Notes: a model not told the origin generated them from the letters alone. A stretch of DNA of 39,257 nucleotides from Cyanobacteriota bacterium (GCA_026389315.1 JAPLIC010000074.1:1-39257); one strand, 5' to 3'. Positions 1 to 9,264 are shown, numbered from the stretch's first letter. Program-made: numbers and translations.

Positions 1-258
1 GCCGTTGCACCCGTTTGTGATTGACGGTCCAGCCCTCCCGCCGCAGCAGGCGGTAGGCCATCCGGCGGCCCCAGCGGATGTGCTCAGCAGCGATGTCTCG
101 GAGACGCTGCCGGACCTTGGTCTCATCCAGATCGACGACCTTGACGGGGTGTCGTTGGGTGCTGCGGTGCTGCCCCACCACCCGGCAGACGAGGCGCTCA
201 GACGCCCGGTAACGCTCCTGCAGGACCAAAACAGCCCTACGGCGACGCTCCTGGCTCA
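1..258 (-). CDS. IS3-family transposase OrfB, N-terminal part (cut by window edge)
   Basis: In the frame -1 to orfA, an open frame runs off the window edge. It encodes SQERRRRAVLVLQERYRASE, then CRVVGQHRSTQRHPV, then a region reading IRWGRRMAYRLLRREGW followed by TVNHKRVQR. This is the HTH_21-type N-terminal domain that precedes the rve DDE integrase domain in IS3 OrfB proteins. The catalytic domain lies outside the window. No good independent start is seen, which agrees with production as an OrfAB frameshift fusion. The visible codons contain no stop. Confidence 0.8.
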
Positions 259-534
259 GAAGTTTCCCTCGGCAAGATCCTTGAGCATCGCTTTCTCCAA
301 CTCCGCTTCTGCCAGAAGCTTCTTGAGGCGGGCGTTCTCCTTCTCCAGCTGCGTCAGCCGCCTGGCCTCCTCGGCCTGCATGCCCCCGTACCGCTGCCGC
401 CAGCGGTGATAGGACGGCTGCGTCACCTCGTTCACGCGGCAGACGTCGGCCACGGTCTTGCCCTGGGCGATCAGCTGCTCGGCGGTTTTGAGCTTGCGGA
501 TGATCTGCTCCGCTGTGTGCCTGGTGCGTTTCAT
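256..534 (-). CDS. IS3-family transposase OrfA
   Basis: This is the 92-residue DNA-binding subunit of an IS3-type transposase, with a helix-turn-helix in the first 55 residues (MKRTRHTAEQIIRKL, then VADVCRVNEVTQPSYHRWRQ) followed by a leucine-rich coiled coil (LEKENARLKKLLAEAELEKAML). The ATG at 534 is preferred over an upstream in-frame start because family members begin MKRxRHTAEQI. The gene ends at a TGA that overlaps the orfB frame. The heptamer GGGAAAC at 262-268 (minus strand) sits six bases before the stop codon and fits a -1 slippage site for making the OrfAB fusion. The frame looks intact. Confidence 0.9.
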   Translation of the reverse strand: MKRTRHTAEQIIRKLKTAEQLIAQGKTVADVCRVNEVTQPSYHRWRQRYGGMQAEEARRLTQLEKENARLKKLLAEAELEKAMLKDLAEGNF

Positions 535-619
535 GGTGGAGTCCCCGGCCCAGTCTGGCCGGCTGAAGACTCTCATTCACCCTGGACCGGTTGGCGGGGT
601 CCACGTCAGATCCAGGCAG

Positions 620-1140
620 ATGCTCTCCGCTCCAGGCCACGCTGCATCGCCAGATCTGGAGCCAGTTCCAGGGCTAGCGTCACATCACCTTCGCCGCAAC
701 AGATCACGAGAGGCGCAACGGGCTTGACATCAACTGGACGCTGCGGGCGAAAGAGGCACCGAAGCACATCAAGGAGTCCTTGATCGGCACCAGCTGAATC
801 CTGGAGGCGACGGCCACCGGCACCCGTGACGGCAAGTCCTTCCAGGCCTCCCACTTGTTGCTCACAAGCCTTCGCACCACTCCAAAAGCACTGCTAAAGC
901 TGGTGAGAGACCGCTCGAGCATTGAGAGCTGGTACCGGTTCCGCGACACCCAGCTCTCCATGGATTAGAGGGATGCTCAGCGGAAAGCAGCCCTGGTCGC
1001 TGGATGCTGTGAGGCAGCGATTGATGTGATCCGCCTGCCTAGCCATCGGCACAAGGCTGACAGCGATCACCCAGGCCCACGGTACTCACCGCTGCCAGCA
1101 CTTGTTGGCAGAGGCGCAAACCATTTCCCGTGGTGAAAGC
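620..1140 (+). pseudogene. ISAs1-family transposase, C-terminal remnant
   Basis: Degenerate transposase C-terminus. Recognisable pieces in order are LHRQIWSQFQ, HITFAATDHERRNG, then after a one-base frameshift near 721 LDINWTLRAKEAPKHIKES and LLTSLRTTPKALLKLVRDRS with IESWYRFRDTQLSMD. These match the C-terminal block of ISAs1 transposases (LRTTPEALL, VRDRWSIE, RDTQLxED). It is inactivated by TAG near 676, the frameshift, TGA at 795-797 (where the family has Trp) and TAG at 966-968. Similarity fades beyond about 1020. The N-terminal half is missing; the adjacent IS3 element begins at about 608. Confidence 0.75.
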
Positions 1141-1215
1141 CTCTGTCCGTCGTGATCGCCAATCCAGCCACCGAAGCTGGTCTGGACCTAGTTAGATCCC
1201 CGTCACCAGTTGGAG

Positions 1216-3474
1216 TCAAGCCAGCTCCGCCACCAGGCGGATCCCGAGTGCCACCCAGATCAAGCTCTGCACCACTGCACTGCCCGGCAGGTCATCGAGA
1301 AGGCGCTGGGGGGTCCAGACGCTCAGGGCCATCAGGACCGTGAGAAGCGACTCCAGCACCCTGGGGCTCTGCAGGGTGAGCCGCCAGGAGGCCAATAGGG
1401 CAGGCACGAGCATCACGTTGTCGAGGTTGCGGTGGTAAAAGCCCACAGCCCCCGCCACGGCGCAGAGGCCGCTAAGGGCTAGGGGGTTCTGCCTCGAAAT
1501 CCGGTCGAGGTGGCGTAAGCCCCACCGCCATGGTTCGCCGCTTGGATTGCCTTTCGGGGCCACCACCAAGCCGAAGGCGGAGTCTTGCTCCAGCAGCGCT
1601 TTTGATGTCTGCCTCCTCAACCACCACCACAGCACCCCCAATGCCGCCACGGCAAGGCCACCCCAGGCGGCCAAGCCGAGGCTGGAAGCCACCCGGGCGA
1701 GAACCACCAGTCCTGCCGCCGAATTGACGTTGCCGGTCCCGATGAATCCAGGCAACACCGCCAGCCAGCTGGTCAGGTAGGCCCTCGGATCGGTGTTGGT
1801 GTGGAGCAGGGCCACCGCAGAAAGGCTCGCCAGCAGGATCAGCCCTAGGGCCAGCCCTCGCCGCTGGCGCTGGACCAGCAGCGGCAGGGCGAACACCGCC
1901 GCGATCTGGGGTTTCACCATCGCCAGTGCCCAGCAGATCCCCGCCGGCAAGGTGCGATCTCGCAGGAGCAGCAATCCCTGCAGACCCACCAGCCCCATGC
2001 ACACAATCGAGAATTGCCCTTGGGCGAGGGCATTGCTGTTGGCCGCGATCGCCAGGGGCGCCAAGGCCCCGAGCCAGGCGGCGGCGCGACCCCAGGCCCG
2101 CAGGCTGCGCCAGCCGATCGCAGCGAGCAGCGTTAAGGAAAGCAGACTAAGGCCCTGGATCAGCCAGGTGCCCTGGGTGGCCCCTCCCCAGGCAAAGAGG
2201 GCGCCGAACAGCGGCAGGGCCCAGGGCAGATACACGCTTGTGCGGAAATGGGGGAGGGCTCGCTGCTCCGGACTTGCCAGCCGGTGGGAGGGATAGATCC
2301 CCTGGGCAAAAAGGCGCCACTCGTCGAGGCGCTCGTAGAGGTCGGTGTCGGAGTAGCGCCAGCCCAGAATCAGCCCCTTAATAGTGGCAGCAAGTCCCAG
2401 CAGCCCAAGCAGAACGAGACCGGTGACCACAAGGATGCGCCGCAGACCTGGCCTGGACGCCAGCCAGACGGGCTGTCGCAGCGGAGTGCCGGCAACCTGG
2501 GCCAGGGCCATCAGGATGTAAGTGAGGCTGGAATAGGCCAGATACAGCCCATGGAGCCCCACCCCAGCGCAAGCCTCGATGGGGCCGCCGCACTGCAGCA
2601 ACAACGCATAGAAATACCGGTTGAGGAGCAACAGCAGCCCCAAGCAGCCCACGAAGATCGCCAGGGCCAAGGCCCGCAGGCCGGGCAGCGCTGCACTCAC
2701 CAGGGCGAGCGGCAGCAGCAGGCTGGCGGCGGCACTGAGCCGCGCCGCCGTGGTGAGATTGAGGGTGGTCGGTAGCTCGCGTCGCTCCTGCAGCAGGCGG
2801 CTCCAGGGGATGGCACGCTGCCGAATGTCGGTAGTCACCATCGAGCGGAGGGTCCAGCGCTTGTGGTGGGTGCCCTGAATGGAGGGATCGAGTTCGATCC
2901 GGTTGCCGGCATCGCTGAGGCGCAGGCCGAATTCGATGTCCTCGATGCTGGGACGCTGGTACGCCACAGCGTCAAAGCCGCCCGCAGCCTGGAAGGCCTC
3001 GCGGCGAACAGCGCCGCAGCCGGCCCAGAAGGTGGTGGCGGCACCGCGGTGGCTGCTGTGGGTGTGGTGGTGCAGCAGGTTGCGGAAGCGGCTCACGACC
3101 CCCGGGGCGGCGGGGCGGTCGTCGTAGCTGCCGAACACTGCCGTCAGGGTTGGATCAGCGCGGAAACGGGCTCGGATGCGCTCAATCGCAGCGGGGTGCA
3201 GTTCCACATCGGCATCCACGAACAGCAGGATCTCGCCGCGGGCCGATCGGGCGGCCAGGTTGCGAGCGGCGGCAGGCCCCTGCCTTAGGCCCGTATTCAG
3301 CAGAAGAGCCCCGCTGTCCAGCAACCAGGCGGGAGGAGCTGGCGGCAACCCGTCAAACACCACCAGGGCCTCGTCGCCGGACTCCAGCCCGGCAAGGGCT
3401 GCCCGGGCGCAGCGACAAAAGGTGTTATCCCAGCCGATGGTGGGCATCACCAGGGTGAGGGAGGGTGACGGCAT
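1216..3474 (-). CDS. Fused GT2 glycosyltransferase and GT87-like membrane glycosyltransferase
   Basis: 752-residue two-domain protein. Residues 1-235 form a GT-A family 2 nucleotide-sugar transferase: LVMPTIGW start, DADVE (87-91) as the metal-binding DXD and PSIEDIEFGLRL as the acceptor/ED region. Two to four membrane helices follow (about 245-335). Residues 345-752 are a polytopic GT87/DUF2029-like domain, a class that uses polyprenyl-phosphate sugars in the periplasm. A reasonable inference is that the first half charges a lipid-linked sugar and the second half uses it. ATG at 3474 is the natural start. It lies 41 bases downstream of the broken ABC exporter on the same strand. The fusion frame is uninterrupted. 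Substrate unknown. Confidence 0.85.
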   Translation of the reverse strand: MPSPSLTLVMPTIGWDNTFCRCARAALAGLESGDEALVVFDGLPPAPPAWLLDSGALLLNTGLRQGPAAARNLAARSARGEILLFVDADVELHPAAIERIRARFRADPTLTAVFGSYDDRPAAPGVVSRFRNLLHHHTHSSHRGAATTFWAGCGAVRREAFQAAGGFDAVAYQRPSIEDIEFGLRLSDAGNRIELDPSIQGTHHKRWTLRSMVTTDIRQRAIPWSRLLQERRELPTTLNLTTAARLSAAASLLLPLALVSAALPGLRALALAIFVGCLGLLLLLNRYFYALLLQCGGPIEACAGVGLHGLYLAYSSLTYILMALAQVAGTPLRQPVWLASRPGLRRILVVTGLVLLGLLGLAATIKGLILGWRYSDTDLYERLDEWRLFAQGIYPSHRLASPEQRALPHFRTSVYLPWALPLFGALFAWGGATQGTWLIQGLSLLSLTLLAAIGWRSLRAWGRAAAWLGALAPLAIAANSNALAQGQFSIVCMGLVGLQGLLLLRDRTLPAGICWALAMVKPQIAAVFALPLLVQRQRRGLALGLILLASLSAVALLHTNTDPRAYLTSWLAVLPGFIGTGNVNSAAGLVVLARVASSLGLAAWGGLAVAALGVLWWWLRRQTSKALLEQDSAFGLVVAPKGNPSGEPWRWGLRHLDRISRQNPLALSGLCAVAGAVGFYHRNLDNVMLVPALLASWRLTLQSPRVLESLLTVLMALSVWTPQRLLDDLPGSAVVQSLIWVALGIRLVAELA

Positions 3475-3515
3475 GGGGTGATTGATGAATCTGACGGGTT
3501 CGGTGGATGGTCGCC

Positions 3516-4441
3516 TTATTCAGAGCGGGGGGAACGGTTCCAACCTTGCCCTTCAATGGTCTGACTGGATTGACAGGCCTCGCGATTCCAGAGCGCGGCA
3601 CAAGAGCCGCCAAGGCGAATCAGCTCAGCATGGTTGCCCCGTTCCACGAAGTGCCCCTGATCAAGCACCGGAATTTAATCGGCGTGGCATACCTAGCTGA
3701 GGCGATGGGCAACGGAGAGCACCGTCATCGATTGGGCCACCTTGACGAGGGTGGCAAGGATGCGGGCTTCGCTCAGGCTGTCGAGGGCGCTGCTGGCCTC
3801 ATCCAGAATCAGGAGCTGGGGCTGTCTCAGAAGAGCGCGAGCCAGGGAAAGGCGTTGCCGCTGCCCTCCGCTGAGCTGGAAACCCCTTTCGCAGATTGTG
3901 ATGTCGTATTGATCTGGCAGGTTGAGGATGAAGGATTCCGCGTCGGCTGCCCGATGCTGTAGCGGCTTGCACAGCCATAGCTGAGGCTGAGCAAGTGCCG
4001 ATGCATCGCGGGAGTGATCATGCGTTGACAACGGGCGGCGAACCAGCCGATCGCAGGACCGTTCACGTAGCGCGCCAGGCTCATCAGGGTCTACAGGCCT
4101 ACGGCGCCCAGGAGCAGCAGCAGAAATTGCTGGCCGCGATCGAAGTTCTGCAGGACTTGGCCCAAGGGTGCCAGCAATCCTGATCCGCTGGACAGGCCAG
4201 GCGACTTGCTTCCATTGAGCAATTGTGAAGCCTGAAAGATCACCACGAAGGTGAGACCTTCGCTGAGGGCCAGGAGCAGATTGGAGCTGATATTCACTGC
4301 CAGGAGCGGCCATTCCTTCAGGGCGGCCTGCCTGTTCAGCAGTCCAACTTGGGTTCCGGCCGGGCCACTGAGTCGAACGAAAGCGATCCGATTCAGCAAA
4401 CGGAGAGCATTTCGCCGAAACAGGGTTGGATGAGAAGCCAT
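3516..4441 (-). pseudogene. ABC exporter (MsbA/LapB-type TMD-NBD), inactivated by stops, frameshift and internal deletion
   Basis: Remnant of a half-transporter. From 4441 one frame encodes part of a transmembrane domain (MASHPTLFRRNALRLLNRIA, later SSNLLLALSEGLTFVVIFQAS), with a TAG near 4091 and a continuation through MSLARYVNGPAIGWFAAR to about 3955. The frame then changes and enters the nucleotide-binding domain directly at ADAESFILNLPDQYD, so the rest of the TMD and the Walker A loop are deleted. The signature LSGGQRQRLSLARALL, Walker B LLILDEASSALD and H-loop SVAHRLS remain. Two further nonsense codons (at 3693-3695 and about 24 bases on) precede the C-terminus VLDQGHFVERGNHAELIR and the TAA at 3516. 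About 308 codons remain of a usual 570-600. It cannot hydrolyse ATP. Confidence 0.85.
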
Positions 4442-4451
4442 AAATCTATTA

Positions 4452-5918
4452 TCAAGATTCGTTCTTGGAATCGCTCTCCAGATATTCGGCATCCTGATTC
4501 ACCTTCCAAACATCGTACTTCTGTTCATCGGCCAGGATGTTCTTCACGGTGAGCATGGCAGTCATCATCGAGTGATCCTGATTGTTGTACTGGTGCATGC
4601 CATTTCTGCCAACAACGTGAAGATTGAGGCAGTGCTTCTTGATGGTTTCCTGAAGGATGTTTCGGCAAGCGCTATAATTATCGTCGTAGACGGGATAGGC
4701 TTTGGATTGACGCACAACAGCCCCGTCCACCACATCGCCTGGCTGAACAAGTCTGAGGATCTCCAGTTCCTGGGTAGCAAGGCTGATGAGCTCCGCATCC
4801 GTTTGCTTCCAGAAGGGTTCATCCGTGCTGGTGAAATATTCCATGCCGTAGCAGGCCATGGCAGGGTCAGGAACCATTTCCGGAGACCAATTGGCAAAAT
4901 TCTGGATTCTTCCCACCTTCAGTTCAGGGTCGTGAATGTAGATCCAGTTGTCAGGGAAGGACACGCTGGGTCTGACGATCAAGGCGACGGTTAAGAAATC
5001 GCGGTAGCTCAGACTGGCTGCTGCTTCGAGAGCTTCGGCAGGAAGATTGGGGTGGATCGTCTGGATCAGCCAGCCTAGGGGGGCCGAGCTGATCAGGTGG
5101 TCCACTTCTACCTTGTTGATCACAGCATTGCACTCAAATTCGACCTGCCACATCCCACTTTCTTTCCTTTCGATTCCGATGACTCTGGTACCCATTTGGA
5201 TGGTTCCCCCCCCATCCTGAATCTTGTCTGCGGCTGCTTCCCACAGCATGCCGGGGCCGAGACGGGGGTAGCGGAAAGATGTGATGAGAGTTTTGATCAC
5301 TTTGCTGCGGTTCTTCCCCTTGCCCAGGTCCATAAAATTAGCTGAAAATAGGGCATTACGGACAACCTTGCTCAGGGAGAGGCCTTTGATACGCTGGGCC
5401 GCCCAATCCGCCGATATTTCCTTGCATGGCATTCCCCACACTTTCTCTGTGTAACTCTTAAAGAACATCCGATAGAGACGTCCGCCAAACTTTTGAGTAA
5501 GCCAATCCTCAAGATTATTCGGACTTGATATTTGGAATAACTTGGCTTTAAGATAAGAGGCGAAGGTTAGGGCTGCTTGTCGTTTGCCGATATTATCAAT
5601 GACCTCTGCGGCATCAAGAGGATAAGAATAAAATTTACCCTTATAGTAAATGCGGGAGATACGTTCACGGGTCAGGAAATCATCGGGAAGAATCTCGGTC
5701 CAGAGATCCTCCACCTCCTGGGATTTCGAAAAGAAGCGATGTCCACCAATATCAAAGCGGTAGCCCTTATACATTACTGTGCGCGAAATGCCGCCGACAC
5801 AATGCTCTTCAATCTCGAAGATGACAAGTTTTAGTCCAGCATTGCTGAGCAAGTATGCTGCCGTCAGGCCTGCAGGGCCCGCGCCGATGATACCGATGAA
5901 AGGGCGTGGCTTTTGCAC
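4452..5918 (-). CDS. FAD-dependent oxidoreductase, UDP-galactopyranose-mutase/HemY-like
   Basis: 488-residue flavoprotein. An N-terminal Rossmann dinucleotide-binding motif [16 protein letters not shown] (9-24) is followed by an acidic residue after the second strand (VIFEIEEH). A conserved [12 protein letters not shown] segment and the C-terminal [16 protein letters not shown] complete the FAD site; this last motif is characteristic of UDP-galactopyranose-mutase-like proteins in polysaccharide clusters. The start is GTG at 5918 with only a weak ribosome site. The gene sits 10 bases upstream of the ABC exporter remnant on the same strand, so it probably once headed a glycan operon. Base composition is clearly more A+T-rich than the core genes, suggesting transfer. 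The exact substrate is not determined by the sequence. Confidence 0.8.
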   Translation of the reverse strand: MQKPRPFIGIIGAGPAGLTAAYLLSNAGLKLVIFEIEEHCVGGISRTVMYKGYRFDIGGHRFFSKSQEVEDLWTEILPDDFLTRERISRIYYKGKFYSYPLDAAEVIDNIGKRQAALTFASYLKAKLFQISSPNNLEDWLTQKFGGRLYRMFFKSYTEKVWGMPCKEISADWAAQRIKGLSLSKVVRNALFSANFMDLGKGKNRSKVIKTLITSFRYPRLGPGMLWEAAADKIQDGGGTIQMGTRVIGIERKESGMWQVEFECNAVINKVEVDHLISSAPLGWLIQTIHPNLPAEALEAAASLSYRDFLTVALIVRPSVSFPDNWIYIHDPELKVGRIQNFANWSPEMVPDPAMACYGMEYFTSTDEPFWKQTDAELISLATQELEILRLVQPGDVVDGAVVRQSKAYPVYDDNYSACRNILQETIKKHCLNLHVVGRNGMHQYNNQDHSMMTAMLTVKNILADEQKYDVWKVNQDAEYLESDSKNES

Positions 5919-5988
5919 CGCTTATCTTTCAAAGTCTAATGTACATTACCACAAAGACGGCAACGGCAGGGTGCGATTTTTGGTAGGT

Positions 5989-7682
5989 GTTCAGGGGTCG
6001 GGACGTCCCTCGCGGGACTGCATGCCTGACAGCTCATCGCTGAGCGATCAAAAAGCAGTGCTCTGTGCTGCTGATTCAGGGATCGGGCAGCAGTGACGGC
6101 ATCACCCCACCGTGATGATGGACAATCCAGGCTTGCTCCTGGGACTGCCAGACATCACGGCCCTGTTGTCTGAGGCTGGTGGTGACGGTGAGCAGTCGGC
6201 TGCGGCAGATCGCACCCTGGCGGGATTTGACGCCATGGCTGATTTTTCGCTGAATCACCGACTGGCGCAGGGCACGTTCTGCAGCAATGTTGGTGGGCTC
6301 GATTCCACAGGTCTCCAGGAGGGTCCAAAGGGCATCCGCCACTTGGAGGATCTGCTGACAGGTGCGCACCGTCTTGGCCCATGGCGTTCGTTCGCCTCGT
6401 TGGACACCCAGCTCCACCACCCGCTGCAGCGTGGCCACAAAGGCCTGGCGGATCGGCTGGCAGCGTTGTTGCAAGCCGGGCCAGTTGATCGTTCCATCCT
6501 TGTAGCGGTGCCAGTGATCAAACAGCTGTCGCTGCAGGTCCAAAAGTTCCGCACCGAACTCGGCGCTGGCGCCCGGGCGTTCGGCGATGGCGTTGAGATC
6601 GCGGATCAGGTGCGCCCAGCACAGCTGGCGTTGCTGACTGGGCAGGTGGTTGTAGGCCGAGAAGCGATCGCTCACCACAATCCCGCCAAAGCTGCTCCCC
6701 AGTAGCTCGATGGCGGCAGCCGTCGACCGACTCAGGCCTGGATGAACACCGTCACCACGGCGGGGACCATGACCCACTGCCAGCCCCGCTTTCCCGTGGG
6801 ATTGTTGCCGTCGGCATTGCCGGTGGGGGCGCCGGTTTCATCCACGTAAGCCACCGGCTGCTGACGGGCAAATGCCAGGGCCTCCTGCATGGGCTGCTCC
6901 AGCGTGGCGCTGATCCGCTCGCGGATCGTTGCAATCGCTCCACGGCTGATCTCCACCCCCAGCAGCTGATCGAGCCGCGCCTAGGTCTTGCTGAAACTCA
7001 ACGGGAAGGCACTGCCCAGCAGACCCACCAGGGCACTAAGCTTGGGGCCGTAACGGCTGGCCTCCACATCAGCTGGCAACAAGGCGCAGGTGCTGGTGGA
7101 ACAACAGGGGCAGACCAGGCGATGCAGACGGTACTCGATCACCAGCGGCGTGATCGGCGGGATCTCGACCACCTGATGGCGCACGGGCGCTGGATCCTCT
7201 CCCTGCAGCAGGGTTCCGCAGCGGCGGCAGGACTCCGGGTGGTGCTCCACCACCTGATGCACCCGCTCGATCGGCAGCAGCTCAGGCCCCGATCCAGGAT
7301 GGTCAGGCTGACCGCCGCGCTTGCGGCTACTGCCCTTGCACCGCTCCGGCGGCTTAAACCCAGGGCCGTCACTGGAGGGAAGCTTGGAAGAGTTGCGCGA
7401 GCTGCGGCCGATCCGCTCCCGCAGGCTGGCCAGTTCGCTGGCCAGGGCGGTGAGTTGGCTGCGGAGCTCATCGTTCTCCTGTCTGAGAGCCTGAATCTCT
7501 TGCTGTTGAGCGAGGATCAGCGTTCTGACGCTGGCTGGTGTTGCCAGCCAATCCGCTTCTGGTATCCCGGAAGGAGGGGTGCTCATCACAGGCGGTCTCT
7601 GCCTGTGTGCAAACGGGAATCAAGCTCCCGTCAAGGGTTCAGCAGGGCTGAAGTTCGCAATGAACCGTCCCGACCCCTTAAC
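5989..7682 (-). mobile_element. IS66-family insertion sequence (single-tnpC, ISBst12-like), inactive
   Basis: The element is bounded by matching inverted ends. The left end reads GTTCAGGGGTCGGGACG (5989-6005); the right end, read inward on the minus strand, is GTTAAGGGGTCGGGACG (7682-7666), identical at 16 of 17 positions. The ends begin with GTT, close to the GTAA common in IS66. The only gene is tnpC, as in the ISBst12 subgroup lacking tnpA and tnpB. No 8-base target duplication is seen (flanks TGGTAGGT and GGTTACGA), so one end may have been rearranged after insertion. Confidence 0.75.
6076..7589 (-). pseudogene. IS66-family transposase TnpC, broken by an amber codon and a frameshift
   Basis: About 505 codons, near the normal family length. 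The N-terminus has a leucine zipper (ILAQQQEIQALRQENDELRS), the conserved SSRNSSKLPSSDGP stretch and a zinc-binding part (ESCRRCGTLL, LVCPCCS). The catalytic triad is visible: Asp in AYVDETG, Asp in IVVSDRFSAYN, Glu in NIAAERALRQS. It is split by TAG at 6981-6983, where family members have Gln after FSKT, and by a frameshift between about 6735 and 6777 (TVFIQA stop versus GLSRSTAAAIELLG). Both lesions must be reversed to give an enzyme. The rest of the frame is well preserved, so inactivation looks recent. Confidence 0.9.
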
Positions 7683-7838
7683 GGTTACGATTTTTGAATG
7701 TGATTACCATCTGGCGCAACTCAACAGAGAGTTCCCAGACTGACAGCAGGTTTCAGAATGAGTAACTGAATACGATCCTGGAAACCCCAGGCCATCCGCG
7801 CGAGAATACCGCTGTAATCGCTGGCGCGTACTTGGTTC

Positions 7839-8117
7839 ATGGGCAGCAAGCAGCCCGGGTTTGGAGATTACGAGCAGGCCACGGCTAAGAAGCGCACCCG
7901 TCGCGAGCGTCTTCTGGCCGAGATGGAGAAAGTGGTGCCCTGGAAAGCGCTGATTGATCTGACCATGCTGGGAATCCAGGTGCCGTCGATGCGTCGTTTC
8001 GAAGGGATTGACATGATCAGCGATCGGATCCCTGATTAGACCACTATTCTACCGTTCCGGCACCTGCTGGAGAAGCATGATCTAGGCCTAAAGATCTTTG
8101 AGGTGGTCAAAGCCCAC
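7839..8117 (+). pseudogene. IS5-family transposase, N-terminal remnant with internal deletion
   Basis: The frame encodes AKKRTRRERLLAEMEKVVPW and KALIDL, then jumps to VPSMRRFEGIDMISDRIPD, a TAG at 8037-8039, and TTILPFRHLLEKHDLGLKIF followed by EVVKAH. These match the N-terminal region of IS5-group transposases (family pattern: KTxRERFLxEMExVVPW, later SMRxFxxL, IPDxTTILxFRHLLEKH). About 40 residues between KALIDL and SMRRF are missing. The catalytic domain is absent: at about 8118 the sequence becomes an unrelated dioxygenase remnant. No terminal repeats were found. Confidence 0.7.
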
Positions 8118-8142
8118 CGGTTGCTCTGCTCTTTCGGCCTCT

Positions 8143-8648
8143 GGGCTGCCGGCAACCACCGACTCCGAGCGAGGCCTGGACCATGGGGCCTGGATGCCCT
8201 TGCGCGTTCTGTTTCCCGCCGCGGATGTGCCGGTGGTGCCCCTCTCGATCCAGCATCACGGCGGGCCGAAGCATGCTTACCGCGTCGGCCAGCCCTGGCG
8301 CCGCTGGCGGAGCAGGGCTGGCTGATCGTGGCCTCCGGCGACATTACCAACAACCTGGGCAACTGGCAGCAGACCCGCCGTAGCGGCGGCGTCGACACCA
8401 GCTATGCCCAGCGCTTCTCAGGCTGGGTGGCCGAGTAGCTTAACGTTGGGCAGGTGGATGCATTGCTGCACGTCCGGCAGCAGCACCCCGATGCCCACCA
8501 GGCCCAGCCCCGCGACGAGCACCTGCTGCCGCTGTTCAGCGCCCTCGGTGCCGCCGGTCCCACGGCCCAAGCTCGGGCGATTCATCGCGGCATCAGCGAT
8601 CACGTGATCTCAATGGACAGTTACGCCCTTCCCATGGCTCAGATCTAA
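8143..8648 (+). pseudogene. LigB/DODA-type extradiol ring-cleavage dioxygenase, C-terminal remnant
   Basis: Two frames together give the C-terminal two-thirds of a 4,5-DOPA-dioxygenase-like (YgiD) protein. The first frame reads DSERGLDHGAWMPLRVLFP and ADVPVVPLSIQHHGGP. After a shift near 8285 it reads ALAPLAEQGWLIVASGDITN with NLGNW, YAQRFSGWVAE, a TAG at 8436-8438, then EHLLPLFSALGAA and ISMDSYAL. The GLDHGAW histidine and the SMDSY ending are hallmark positions of the family. The N-terminus is lost at the junction with the IS5 remnant. It cannot make an active enzyme. Confidence 0.7.
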
Positions 8649-8820
8649 CCGCCAAAGAAGTCATGGGGGAACCGGTTAGTTTTCATGATGCCTACCGCTG
8701 TGAAGTCGCATCCGGGGCCGATCAGGACAGCAGGGGCTTAAGGTGGGATTTCCCAGAACCTGAAAAGTTTTCGAAGCACCCTATAACAGCTGAACTGGAC
8801 GCTTCATCAAGCTATATTCA

Positions 8821-9116
8821 AAGTTTCGAGGTGTCCCCAAGCACTACAAGATCTCCCAGTAAGAGGGGCCGATCGCCGGGGATGGCTGGATCGGGGTCGG
8901 AGTGTCTGAGAAGGGCAAGGAGACCTATCTCAAGACGCTCGCCATTGAGCGGCTGCACATGGAGGAGAATGCCGGCAAGCTCGTGCATGCCGGCAGCGAC
9001 CGCGCGCGCCGGTGTGGCGCTGGCGGAGATCGTGAGCAAGCCTGATCTGCGCACCGGCCGGCAAGCGGCGGAATACGGCTCGGAAATCAGCCGCATCATG
9101 CATGATCTCCAGAAGG
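8821..9116 (+). pseudogene. gatB fragment (Asp/Glu-tRNA amidotransferase subunit B)
   Basis: An internal piece of GatB, about 98 codons. The first frame reads PKHYKISQ, a TAA where the family has Tyr, then GPIAGDGWIGV and TLAIERLHMEENAGKLVHAG; after a frameshift near 8998 it reads RAGVALAEIVSKPDLRTG then AAEYGSEISRIMHDL. The GKLVHAG and RAGVALAEIVSKPDLRTG blocks are among the most conserved in GatB. The remainder is missing on both sides. A working gatB must exist elsewhere if this organism makes Gln- or Asn-tRNA by transamidation, so this is probably a duplicated or recombined scrap. Confidence 0.75.
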
Positions 9117-9264
9117 CGTGTAAGCATGAGATCCAACGCCAGATCCCGACATCGCCACCAGCAGGCCCCTTAATGCCTACAACACCTCAATGCCAGAACG
9201 GCAGCTGACAACCTAGCCAAAGAGTCGGTGATCCATGGTAACATTAATAGAGAGGGCATGCTGA

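Larger units (their letters stand above)
1..608 (-). mobile_element. IS3-family insertion sequence, right part (runs off the window's left edge)
   Basis: The element contains orfA and the start of orfB in the usual overlapping -1 arrangement. Read on the minus strand, the outer end begins at about 608 with TGACGTGGACCCC, which has the TGA-start and C-run typical of IS3-family terminal repeats; orfA starts 74 bases inside. The left terminus lies outside the window, so the inverted repeat cannot be confirmed. Sequence beyond 608 is a decayed ISAs1 transposase, so this IS probably inserted into or beside an older IS. The terminus is inferred from family resemblance only. Confidence 0.6.
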
